From assembly GCA_964649195.1 (NCBI GenBank), contig CAZYPK010000141.1, forward strand, positions 1 to 13,674: a stretch of DNA of 13,674 bases. Direction: 5' to 3'. The notes beneath the pieces are model-generated. The model was not told where the DNA came from. It was given only the letters and a program-made list of their open reading frames with translations, and did not search any database. The stretch comes from JTS-RE9 sp964649195. GTDB taxonomy: Bacteria; Planctomycetota; Phycisphaerae; Phycisphaerales; Phycisphaeraceae. The translations under genes were made by a program, and so were the position numbers. Below, one piece after another: positions 1-6,417 of the stretch. Within the stretch, counting starts at the first letter, position 1. The number at the start of each line of letters is the position of its first letter.

Positions 1-48
1 CTCCCGGCGGGAGACGCGCCCTCCCCGCAGGAGACTTCCGCTCTCCCG
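1..48. repeat. Imperfect 20-bp tandem repeat at left window edge
   Basis: Two consecutive 20-bp units (1-20 and 21-40) begin CTCCC and carry GGAGAC at the same offset, and a third partial unit starts at 41. The first unit contains the palindrome CTCCC-GGC-GGGAG (1-13). The array may extend to the left of the window, so its size and role cannot be judged. No coding sequence is evident here. Confidence 0.4.
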
Positions 49-84
49 TCATATGCTTTTACCTTGAATCAACCGCTCCACCGT

Positions 85-113
85 TTGGCGTTTGCAGTCG
101 TGCGGGCTATCCT
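85..113 (+). promoter_or_regulatory. Candidate sigma70-type promoter for the first SUMF1-domain gene
   Basis: TTGGCG (85-90) and TATCCT (108-113) are separated by 17 bp, the optimal spacing for a housekeeping sigma factor. Transcription would start near 120, leaving about a 40-nt leader before the ATG at 161. This supports 161 rather than the upstream in-frame start at 92, which lies inside the promoter. The call rests only on hexamer matching. Confidence 0.35.
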
Positions 114-160
114 ACGGGGCTGGCGTTTTCGGGCTTTATCATGATGTGGAGATCGTCACC

Positions 161-1348
161 ATGACACGACCGCACCACCTGTTTCGATGGTCATTGCCGC
201 ACCTGCCGGTGATGGTGGCGATGTTGTTTGCAGCAACCCACCTGGTGGCCGGCGGGGAGGCCGGCGGCGAGGCGGAGATGAAGCCTTATAAGGAGAAGGT
301 GGGCCGGTGGCTGGAGATGGTGCCCATCAAAGGGGGCAAGGTGGTGATGGGTTCGCCCGCATCCGAGAAGGAGCGGCAGGAACACGAAGGCCCGCAGTTC
401 ACCGTTGAGATCGAGCCGTTCTGGATGGGCAAGTACGAGATCACCTGGGATGACTTCGCCCTGTTTCAGGCGGAGTATGACGAGGAGGCGGTCAAGAAAA
501 AGAACTGGACCATCCCCAGGGACCGCGAAGCGGATGCGGTAAGCATCCCGACGCAGGTGTGGGGACAGGAGTTCACGCCGATCCTCAATCCGCTGGGTAC
601 CAGGGGCGGCTACCCGGTGGCGGACCTGTCGCAATTCAACGCGACTCAGTTCACCAAGTGGCTCAGCAAAAAGACGGGGCGCTTCTACCGGCTGCCCACC
701 GAAGCGGAGTGGGAATATGCCGCTCGTGCCGGCGGCAAGACCGCCTACTACTGGGGCGATGACCCGGCCCATCTCGAAAAGGCCGCGTGGTTCTTCGACA
801 ACTCCTCTTATGAAAATCCGCTCAAGCAAGGCTTCCCGCGCGACACCGACCGCTACACCGCCGGCATGGGCTACCGCATCGTCGGCAAGCTCGAAGCCAA
901 CCCGTGGGGCCTGCACGACATGTACGGCAACGTCGCCGAGTGGGTGATCGACGGCTACGCGGCGGATCACTACGCGAAGTTCGCGGGCAAGACCGTTTCA
1001 TGGAAGGATGCCATCCGCTGGCCGGAGAAGAGCACGTACCCGACGGTCTATCGCGGCGGCGACTTCAGCGCCGGCCCCGAAGCCTGCCGGTCGGCCTACC
1101 GCGAAGCCTCCGACATGAAATCTTTGCAGGACAAGGACCCCAACCTGCCCAAAAGCCCCTGGTGGTATTCCGATGCGTTTCACATTGGTTTCCGCGTCGT
1201 TCGGCCGCTCAAGGAACCCTCGGAAGAGGAAAAGCTCAAGTTCTGGGACCACGGCAAAACGCTGCGCGAGGTCGTTTCAACGTATGAAGATCAGAACACC
1301 TCGCTCAAGCAGTTCCGCAAGGTGATCGAACCGATGAAGAAACCATGA
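161..1348 (+). CDS. Secreted SUMF1/FGE-sulfatase-domain protein (paralog 1)
   Basis: The 395-aa protein starts at ATG 161, with GGAG at 148-151 as ribosome site. Residues 1 to about 31 form a signal peptide, so export is expected. The rest is a formylglycine-generating-enzyme-like (SUMF1) fold: GGKVVMGSP (58-66), RLPTEAEWEYAAR (177-189), NPWGLHDMYGNVAEW (247-261), RGGDF...C (298-309) and GFRVVR (343-348). True FGE uses two cysteines in the RGGSF-x-C-x4-C region. Here the first position is Ala and only Cys309 remains, so sulfatase-activating oxidase activity is doubtful. A charged helical tail of about 45 residues follows the domain. It is a paralog of the next gene, sharing AEMKPYK near the mature N-terminus and RPLKEPSEEEKLK in the tail. 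Substrate and partner are unknown; no sulfatase gene is nearby. Confidence 0.88.
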   Translation: MTRPHHLFRWSLPHLPVMVAMLFAATHLVAGGEAGGEAEMKPYKEKVGRWLEMVPIKGGKVVMGSPASEKERQEHEGPQFTVEIEPFWMGKYEITWDDFALFQAEYDEEAVKKKNWTIPRDREADAVSIPTQVWGQEFTPILNPLGTRGGYPVADLSQFNATQFTKWLSKKTGRFYRLPTEAEWEYAARAGGKTAYYWGDDPAHLEKAAWFFDNSSYENPLKQGFPRDTDRYTAGMGYRIVGKLEANPWGLHDMYGNVAEWVIDGYAADHYAKFAGKTVSWKDAIRWPEKSTYPTVYRGGDFSAGPEACRSAYREASDMKSLQDKDPNLPKSPWWYSDAFHIGFRVVRPLKEPSEEEKLKFWDHGKTLREVVSTYEDQNTSLKQFRKVIEPMKKP

Positions 1349-1354
1349 GTCCCT

Positions 1355-1366
1355 GCCGCTTGCGGC
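1355..1366. repeat. Short palindrome GCCGCTTGCGGC (module D), solo copy
   Basis: GCCGC-TT-GCGGC lies 6 bp after the stop codon of the first SUMF1 gene and is followed by GTAGCAA. The same palindrome plus GTAGCAA recurs on the minus strand beyond rho (9522-9511, one base changed), and the palindrome also lies inside both dispersed B elements. Placement just after a stop codon would suit a transcript-end hairpin, but there is no T-tract. Confidence 0.5.
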
Positions 1367-1423
1367 GTAGCAATCCCCTGGCTCACGGTATATCGGGGAT
1401 TATCCAGAAGTCCCTGGAGCTTG

Positions 1424-1489
1424 TTTGAGATTTGAGATTAGGGATTTGAAATTTCAGATTTGAAATTTGAGATTTCAGATTCGAGATTT
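1424..1489 (+). repeat. Heptanucleotide array, consensus TTTGARA (copy A1)
   Basis: Nine full units in exact 7-bp register plus TTT: TTTGAGA, TTTGAGA, TTAGGGA, TTTGAAA, TTTCAGA, TTTGAAA, TTTGAGA, TTTCAGA, TTCGAGA. It is strikingly AT-rich in a GC-rich region and ends 27 bp before the start of the second SUMF1 gene. An in-frame ATG at 1460 falls inside the array, but translation from there would only read the repeat, so it is not a credible start. Related arrays occur at 6358-6413 and 7091-7141 in the same orientation. Confidence 0.9.
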
Positions 1490-1516
1490 AACTCTATTCC
1501 TTCGGAGATTTCTTCC

Positions 1517-2638
1517 ATGCCTCGAAGCACGAAAAAGACCGCAGGGCTGCTGGCCGTGGCGCTGGCGCTGGGCGCCATCACCGCCAACGTGATGGCCGAC
1601 GAGAACGCCAGGACCGCAGCGGAGATGAAGCCTTACAAGGCGGGCATCGGCAAGCATCTGGAATTCGTGCCCGTGCCCGGCGGCAAGTTCACGATGGGTT
1701 CGCCGGCCGGCGAGGCCGATCGCGGCACGGATGAAGGGCCGCAGTTTGAGGTCGAGGTGGAGCCGTTCTGGATGGGCAAGTTCGAAGTGACTTGGGACGA
1801 CTACCAGCTTTTCCGCGATGAGTACCCGCTGCGCAAGGAGAAGAACGAGCGCGTGCCCAAGGAGAAGTATGCCGACGGCGTGAGCATTCCCACGCCTCTG
1901 TGGGAGCAGGACTCGCAGCCGATTCTCAAGGGCATGGGGCAGCACGGCGGCTACCCCGCCGCCGACATCTCCCAGTTCGCCGCCAAGCAGTTCTCCAAGT
2001 GGCTCAGCAAACGCACCGGTCATTTCTACCGCCTGCCCACCGAGGCCGAGTGGGAATATGCCGCCCGTGCCGGCACGAAGACCGCCTATTCCTTCGGTGA
2101 TTCGCCTGATGCGCTGGGCGATTACGCCATCAACTTCGACAACTCCGCCTACGATGATCCGTCCCAGGGCCATCCGCAGTTCGGCTCCGGCTATCGCAAG
2201 GTCGGCTCCAAGAAGGCGAACCCCTGGGGCCTGCATGACATGCACGGCAACGTCGCCGAGTGGGTCATCGATGGTTACGACGCCAAGTGGTATGAGAAGT
2301 TCGCAGGCAAGAGCGTCAAGGCAGGCGAAGTGATCAACTGGCCCACCAACATCTTCCCCACCGTCGCCCGCGGCGGTCACTGGGATGCGCCGCCCGAACA
2401 ATGCCGCTCCGCTTCACGCCTGGCCTCCGACAAGCAACTCCAACACCGCGATCCGCAGCTCCCCAAGAGCGTCTGGTGGTTCACCGATTCCTTCCACATC
2501 GGTTTCCGCGTCGTCCGCCCGCTCAAGGAACCCTCGGAAGAGGAAAAACTCAAATACTGGGAAGCCCACGCGGAAGACATCAAGACCGTGCTGACCACCA
2601 GCGAAAAGGAACTGCGGGCGATCGTGGAGAAGAAATGA
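1517..2638 (+). CDS. Secreted SUMF1/FGE-sulfatase-domain protein (paralog 2)
   Basis: The 373-aa protein starts at ATG 1517, with GGAG at 1504-1507. An earlier in-frame ATG at 1460 lies in the heptamer array and is rejected. Residues 1 to about 28 form a signal peptide (hydrophobic AGLLAVALALGAI core). SUMF1 landmarks are GGKFTMGSP (from about 55), RLPTEAEWEYAAR (172-184), NPWGLHDMHGNVAEW (from about 235), RGGHW...C (285-296) and GFRVVR near 330. As in paralog 1, the first FGE active-site cysteine is Ala and only Cys296 is kept, so a non-catalytic or altered role is likely. The tail RPLKEPSEEEKLK is nearly identical to that of paralog 1, including a DNA run of more than 25 identical bases, consistent with tandem duplication. 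The two genes may be co-transcribed, since no terminator is seen in the 168-bp gap. Confidence 0.88.
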   Translation: MPRSTKKTAGLLAVALALGAITANVMADENARTAAEMKPYKAGIGKHLEFVPVPGGKFTMGSPAGEADRGTDEGPQFEVEVEPFWMGKFEVTWDDYQLFRDEYPLRKEKNERVPKEKYADGVSIPTPLWEQDSQPILKGMGQHGGYPAADISQFAAKQFSKWLSKRTGHFYRLPTEAEWEYAARAGTKTAYSFGDSPDALGDYAINFDNSAYDDPSQGHPQFGSGYRKVGSKKANPWGLHDMHGNVAEWVIDGYDAKWYEKFAGKSVKAGEVINWPTNIFPTVARGGHWDAPPEQCRSASRLASDKQLQHRDPQLPKSVWWFTDSFHIGFRVVRPLKEPSEEEKLKYWEAHAEDIKTVLTTSEKELRAIVEKK

Positions 2639-2717
2639 CCTTCGGGATCTGAGCCACGACGTAACACGTCGCGGACGTGAACAGCCTGAAGGGGCGCAAG
2701 ACAGCACGGCGGATCAA

Positions 2718-2746
2718 AGCCGCTTGCGGCTTCGCTCTGATTCCTG
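2718..2746 (+). repeat. 29-bp module (D type) inside B1
   Basis: This 29-bp segment begins AGCCGCTTGCGGC and ends GATTCCTG. It is the exact reverse complement of 3932-3960 inside B2, so the same module sits in opposite orientations in two otherwise co-oriented elements. Its first half is the palindrome GCCGC-TT-GCGGC. Confidence 0.8.
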
Positions 2747-2760
2747 TCCCCTGTTCCGCA

Positions 2761-2785
2761 GACGCGCAGCGAGGACGCTGCGGCT
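2761..2785 (-). repeat. C-type palindromic arm embedded in B1
   Basis: This 25-bp arm begins GACGCGCAGCGAGG and ends GCTGCGGCT. It is identical to the right arm of the inverted pair after the oxidoreductase gene (8618-8643, apart from the last base of that arm). It folds as CGCAGCG/CGCTGCG around a 4-nt loop. Its presence inside a B element shows the repeat families are modular. Confidence 0.75.
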
Positions 2786-2839
2786 ACGAATCTCCTGCTT
2801 CTGTCCCGCTCACCTCCGCGACTCGTTGAGTCGCGACTC

Positions 2840-3109
2840 ATTCAGCCCGGATCACCCATCTTCTCCAATGTGACATTTCACTTTTCTGCACGTCTTTCTT
2901 GATTTTCTCATCTGTTCAAACGGGGATCGGTTAGCATCAGCGGATCGTTCGGGAGGGACGCGAGCCGAAGGAGGCGAGCATTTCGGACGGTTGTCGATGG
3001 TTTGCATGAGCCTTGGTTGATTGGAACCACCCAGTCCCCTGATCGTGTTGTCAGGGCATCGGAGTCGGGTGTTTCCATATCCGCCGTTGGCTCATCAAGG
3101 AGTGGCATC
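2840..3109 (+). other. Non-coding leader region before the PEP-CTERM gene
   Basis: No credible gene is seen: an in-frame TTG at 3002 has no ribosome site and would add an implausible extension before the signal peptide. The first part (2870-2930) is comparatively AT-rich and could hold a promoter, but no well-spaced hexamer pair was found. Between 2948 and 2986 the segments TTCGG (2948-2952), CCGAA (2965-2969) and TTCGG (2982-2986) allow two mutually exclusive short stems. No recognised riboswitch class was identified. Confidence 0.4.
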
Positions 3110-3760
3110 ATGTCAATCAATGTGTCCATGAAGTTCGTTTCAGCCTTGTTTTGCGGTTTGACGGTCGGTGCGTTGGCGCCCGCGGCCGATGCCGTGACGG
3201 TCACCATCGATTTTGGAAACACGCATATCCCGAACTTCCTACCGACTCAGACCTATTCCGAGGACGGCTTTACTTTCACGGTCAACTCCGGGACCGAGTG
3301 GGCGATACGAAACGCCGGCTCCGGATTCCCGGTGGGAAATCCGCCCTCAGGCCTTGTCGCAGGCGATGCGGAGCCGAACCTGCCGGGGGATTATATTTCG
3401 GTCAAAGAGGACAACGGCAGCCTCTTCACGTTTGATGCGTTTGATTACGCATCTTTCGGCTCTTCCTTGGCCGACAGTGTTGACTTTGTCGGTCTTGTGG
3501 GCGGCGTTCCAACGGAACTGCTGGCAGACATCACCAAAAGCGGCGACGATTTCATCGTCGCTTTCAATCCGCTCTTCGGCAATCCCATCGATGAACTGCG
3601 CATTGTTGCCAAAACAGACGGTGCCACCGCACTCATCATGGACAATTTCGTCTTCACCACCGTGTCAGCCTCATCATCCATCATCCCCGAACCCGCCACC
3701 GCCTCGCTGGGCCTGCTCGCCTTGGGCGGTCTGATGATGCGCCGCCGGCGGCTGGTCTGA
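3110..3760 (+). CDS. PEP-CTERM sorting-domain exported protein
   Basis: The 216-aa protein starts at ATG 3110, with AAGGAG (3097-3102) seven bases upstream. Residues 1 to about 28 form a signal peptide ending near AADA. The mature part is a mostly beta-type sequence of unknown function with the MDNFVFT segment (about 177-183) common just before PEP-CTERM tails. The C-terminus carries PEP (193-195), a hydrophobic helix (SLGLLALGGLMM) and RRRR (211-214), the three-part PEP-CTERM signal. In this family that tail is processed by an exosortase, and the protein goes to the cell surface or extracellular matrix. No exosortase gene is in the window. The gene stands alone, with a repeat element on either side and its own terminator. 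Confidence 0.9.
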   Translation: MSINVSMKFVSALFCGLTVGALAPAADAVTVTIDFGNTHIPNFLPTQTYSEDGFTFTVNSGTEWAIRNAGSGFPVGNPPSGLVAGDAEPNLPGDYISVKEDNGSLFTFDAFDYASFGSSLADSVDFVGLVGGVPTELLADITKSGDDFIVAFNPLFGNPIDELRIVAKTDGATALIMDNFVFTTVSASSSIIPEPATASLGLLALGGLMMRRRRLV

Positions 3761-3789
3761 GCTTTGACCGACAACATTTGAGTTTCACC

Positions 3790-3814
3790 ACCCCGGTTGA
3801 TGCCGGGGTTTTTT
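3790..3814 (+). terminator. Rho-independent terminator of the PEP-CTERM gene
   Basis: CCCCGG (3791-3796) pairs with CCGGGG (3803-3808) around a TTGATG loop, with A3790-T3809 extending the stem, directly followed by six T (3809-3814). It lies 30 bp after the stop codon and is the clearest intrinsic terminator in the window. Confidence 0.9.
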
Positions 3815-3861
3815 GTTGACTGCGCGGGACGGCGTGAGAAGAGTGATGATGTGATAAGACC

Positions 3862-4069
3862 GAGCCGCGACGTAACACGTCGCGGACGTGAACAGCCTGA
3901 TGGGGCGCGAAACAGCACGATGGATCGACGGCAGGAATCAGAGCGAAGCCGCAAGCGGCTCCTGTCTTCTCCCCCTGTCCTGCTGCCCACGGGTTTCGAG
4001 GTCTTTTACCACCGCGCGATTTCCGCTCCTTCAGGCCGCTCACCTCCGCGACTCGTTGAGTCGCGGCTC
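3862..4069. repeat. REPIN-like palindrome-bounded element (copy B2)
   Basis: This is the best-preserved single B element (208 bp). The left end is GAGCC plus a perfect 9-bp hairpin, CCGCGACGT/ACGTCGCGG with loop AAC, then GACGTGAACAGCCTGATGG. The right end is the inverted hairpin CCGCGACTC/GAGTCGCGG with loop GTT, ending GGCTC, preceded by CCTTCAGGC. The ends form imperfect terminal inverted repeats of about 45 bp. The interior carries the 29-bp D module reversed relative to B1. No ORF or target-site duplication is seen. Confidence 0.8.
3932..3960 (-). repeat. 29-bp module (D type) inside B2, inverted relative to B1
   Basis: This is the exact reverse complement of 2718-2746. It begins CAGGAATCAGAGCG and ends in the GCCGCAAGCGGC palindrome (3948-3959). 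Confidence 0.8.
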
Positions 4070-4077
4070 TTTTCCCC

Positions 4078-4106
4078 GCGTCAGCCTTGCTCCTTCACGC
4101 TATACT
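4078..4106 (+). promoter_or_regulatory. Candidate promoter for the multihaem cytochrome gene
   Basis: TATACT (4101-4106) is a good -10 hexamer lying 59 bp before the ATG at 4166. The hexamer 17 bp upstream (GCGTCA, 4078-4083) is a poor -35, so an activator may be needed. TATACTGA resembles TACACTGA before the oxidoreductase gene (7170-7177). The call rests on hexamer matching only. Confidence 0.3.
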
Positions 4107-4165
4107 GACCCTGTTTCACGGCTGCGAATGTCGAACTGTTTCCGCCGGATTTCACAGGGTTTTTC

Positions 4166-6259
4166 ATGCGATTGAAGATCATGCCGATGCGCCTCCCGCC
4201 TGCCGTCCTTGCCCTGCTGTGCGCGGTCTGTTTCGCTCCATCAGCGGCGCAGGCCCAGGAAAACTTCAAGGTCACCCGCAGCGGGGCGCAGTACGTTCAC
4301 CACATCCAGCTTTACGACGCCAGCGGCGTGCTGATCGATCCGGCCGCCCCCAATGCCCGGCCTTATTCGCCCAAGCATACGTGCATGAAATGCCACGATT
4401 ACAAGGCCATTTCGCACGGGTTCCATTTCAATGCCGCCCGGACAATGGCCATGGGCGACGAGGACAAGGTGAACGACCGCCCCGGTGAGCCTTGGATTTA
4501 CACCGACCCGCGCACCGGCACGCAGATGCCCATGTCCCACCGCGATCGGCCCGGCCTCTTCAAGCCCGGCGATGCGGGGCTGACGCGCTTCAAGTTCCTG
4601 CTCGAGTTCGGCAGGCAGATGCCCGGTGGCGGGGTCGGGGAGGAGGCGATTGTTTCTTCAACGGGAGAACCGGAGAACGCCGATGCCACGCCGCAAGCGG
4701 CGGATGCGGATGAAGCGCGCTTCAAAATTTCCGGTCCGCTGGAAATCGACTGCATGATGTGTCACGGCAACTCGCGCGAATACAGCCACGAGAAGTGGAT
4801 CAAGCAGATCGGCGAGCAGAACTTCGAGTGGGCCGCGACCTACGCCCTGGGCATCGCCTCGGTGAAGGGTTCGGTCAAGACGCTGCCGAGCGACTTCGAT
4901 CCCAAAGCCGAGGGCGCCGGCGAGAAGCTGCCGGTGACGAAGTACGATGCCCATCGCTTTGCGGATGACAAGTCGATCTTCTTCGACATCATCCGCAAGC
5001 CTTCGAACAATGCGTGCTACCAGTGCCACTCGACGCGCGAGGTCGGTGAAGGATCGCCGCCGCGCTGGACGCATGATCAGGATGTTCACATCAAGGCCGG
5101 CCTCTCCTGCGTCGATTGCCACCGCAACGACATCGGCCACCACACCGTGCGCGGCTTCGAGGGCGAGAAACACCCGACCGGCGTCGCGGTACACACGCTC
5201 TCCTGTCGCGGCTGCCACATGGATCAGAACGAAGGCGCGACCCGCGGCGAACTCGGCGGCAGGCTCGGGGCGCCCAAGCCGCTGCACAAGGGCATTCCGC
5301 CGATCCATTTCGAGCGCATGTCCTGCACCAGTTGCCACAGCGGACCGCTGCCCGGCAACACCGCCACGGCGGTGCAGACATCGATGGCGCATGCGCTGGG
5401 CCTGGCGACGCAGACGCGGACGGACAACGATCCGCCGGGCATCGTGCAGCCGGTGTTTTTGAATGATGCGCAAGGCGTGCTGACGCCGCATCGCGTGGTC
5501 TGGCCGTCGTACTGGGCGTGGTACGAAATGACTCGTTCGTTTCCGGGCGACATCCTGACGCCGATGGACCCCAACGAGGTTTACACCAGGACGCTGCGGC
5601 GCGTGCTGCGAATTCGCAGCAATTTCCGCGATGAAGCGGGCAAGGCGACGCTGACGGCGGAGGATCGCAAAGCGACGCTGGGCGATGCGGCGGACAAGCC
5701 TGATGCGGAGCTCGACGCGGAGCAGAAGGCGAAGCTTGATTCGCTGCTGAAACGGAAATCCGCCGAGGTCTTCCGCGCCAATCTGGCGAAGGTGCTGGCG
5801 GACATGGCGAAGACGAAACCGAGAGAGGGCGTTGTGCCCGCGTATGTTTCGGGCGGGAAAATTTACCTGCTCGATGCAAACGATGCGACCAAGGTGACGA
5901 CCAAGGAGAGCCACGCGGTGCGGCATTACGCCTGGCCCCTGGGTCATGATGTGCGACCGGCGCGGCAGTCGCTGGGCGTCACCGGCTGCACCGAGTGCCA
6001 CGCGAAGGACTCGCCGATCTTCCACGGCACCGCCGTCGCCGTCGGCCCCGCCGCGGATGATCAACCGGTCACCAGGACGATGCACGAACTGATGGGCCAG
6101 GACCTGAAACTGCTGCAAACCTGGGAACAAAGCTTCGGTGGCCGGCCTGTTTTCAAATGGGTCGGCTTCATCACCATCGGTTGCGTCGCGCTGATCCTCG
6201 TGCTCTTCGCGCTGCTGGGATTGAATGGGATACTGAAGATCGTGACGCGCAGAGGTTGA
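4166..6259 (+). CDS. Membrane-anchored heptahaem c-type cytochrome
   Basis: The 697-aa protein starts at ATG 4166, with AGGG at 4155-4158. The signal peptide is residues 1 to about 30 (ends AQA). There are seven CxxCH haem-attachment motifs, at C73, C196, C284, C315, C347, C387 and C608, with many spare His residues for axial ligation. Haems 3-6 are clustered; haem 7 is isolated beyond a haem-free, helical, charged stretch of about 200 residues. One transmembrane helix (about 665-690) anchors the protein, with a short basic cytoplasmic tail. The expected role is periplasmic electron transfer or terminal reduction; the substrate is unknown. Every motif is CxxCH, so no CxxCK-type active-site haem marks a known nitrite or tetrathionate reductase. 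The next gene encodes a b-type cytochrome-like partner. Residues 160-186 form a low-complexity insert containing the D palindrome. Confidence 0.9.
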   Translation: MRLKIMPMRLPPAVLALLCAVCFAPSAAQAQENFKVTRSGAQYVHHIQLYDASGVLIDPAAPNARPYSPKHTCMKCHDYKAISHGFHFNAARTMAMGDEDKVNDRPGEPWIYTDPRTGTQMPMSHRDRPGLFKPGDAGLTRFKFLLEFGRQMPGGGVGEEAIVSSTGEPENADATPQAADADEARFKISGPLEIDCMMCHGNSREYSHEKWIKQIGEQNFEWAATYALGIASVKGSVKTLPSDFDPKAEGAGEKLPVTKYDAHRFADDKSIFFDIIRKPSNNACYQCHSTREVGEGSPPRWTHDQDVHIKAGLSCVDCHRNDIGHHTVRGFEGEKHPTGVAVHTLSCRGCHMDQNEGATRGELGGRLGAPKPLHKGIPPIHFERMSCTSCHSGPLPGNTATAVQTSMAHALGLATQTRTDNDPPGIVQPVFLNDAQGVLTPHRVVWPSYWAWYEMTRSFPGDILTPMDPNEVYTRTLRRVLRIRSNFRDEAGKATLTAEDRKATLGDAADKPDAELDAEQKAKLDSLLKRKSAEVFRANLAKVLADMAKTKPREGVVPAYVSGGKIYLLDANDATKVTTKESHAVRHYAWPLGHDVRPARQSLGVTGCTECHAKDSPIFHGTAVAVGPAADDQPVTRTMHELMGQDLKLLQTWEQSFGGRPVFKWVGFITIGCVALILVLFALLGLNGILKIVTRRG

Positions 6260-6290
6260 AGGGGATACTGAAGACGGTGACGCGAAGAAG
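6221..6290 (+). repeat. 35-bp tandem duplication across the cytochrome stop codon
   Basis: Units 6221-6255 and 6256-6290 match at about 30 of 35 positions (TTGAA-GGGATACTGAAGA core). The first unit encodes the cytochrome C-terminus; its stop codon falls in the TTGA that opens the second unit. Since 35 is not a multiple of 3, the second unit lies out of frame, where its own reading would give a similar tail (LKGILKTVTRRS and stop). Confidence 0.8.
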
Positions 6291-6357
6291 CTGAAAGGGC
6301 ACGCATGGAGGATTGGAAACCTCCGCGTTCTTTATGGTGAGTGCTTGCGAGTTCCCA

Positions 6358-6413
6358 TTTGAAATTTGAAATCTCAGATTTGAAATCCAAAATCCGACAT
6401 CCAAAATCCGCAT
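6358..6413 (+). repeat. Heptanucleotide array, TTTGAAA / TCCAAAA type (copy A2)
   Basis: Eight units in exact 7-bp register: TTTGAAA, TTTGAAA, TCTCAGA, TTTGAAA, TCCAAAA, TCCGACA, TCCAAAA, TCCGCAT. The array ends four bases before the ATG of the b-type cytochrome gene and occupies the place where a Shine-Dalgarno site would be. Upstream, GGAGG (6307-6311) and CCTCC (6320-6324) could form a weak hairpin in the same spacer. Confidence 0.85.
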
Positions 6414-6417
6414 CGAT

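Larger units (their letters stand above)
2651..2839. repeat. REPIN-like palindrome-bounded element (copy B1)
   Basis: The left end (from 2651) has GAGCC followed by a hairpin with arms CCACGACGT/ACGTCGCGG and loop AAC, then GACGTGAACAGCCTGAAGG. The right end (to 2839) is an inverted, related hairpin with arms CCGCGACTC/GAGTCGCGA and loop GTT, ending GACTC. Inner modules are D (2718-2746) and C (2761-2785). It matches the copy at 3862-4069 at both ends. No coding capacity and no clear target-site duplication are visible. It fills the spacer after paralog 2. Confidence 0.75.

Noticed and set aside
2651..2839. Insertion sequence or autonomous MITE with target-site duplication
   Set aside because: No transposase ORF in the element and no direct duplication at its borders; the REPIN-like description fits better.
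2899..2937. Promoter TTGATT ... TAGCAT before the PEP-CTERM gene
   Set aside because: The spacing between hexamers is 27 bp, too long for a sigma70-type promoter.
3002..3109. N-terminal extension of the PEP-CTERM protein from a TTG at 3002
   Set aside because: It would bury the signal peptide, and the ATG at 3110 has an ideal AAGGAG site seven bases upstream.
4658..6130. Long open frame on the minus strand opposite the heptahaem cytochrome
   Set aside because: Arg/Ala/Val-rich composition without domain motifs; it mirrors a clearly genuine gene with seven CxxCH motifs and is a typical GC-rich antisense frame.
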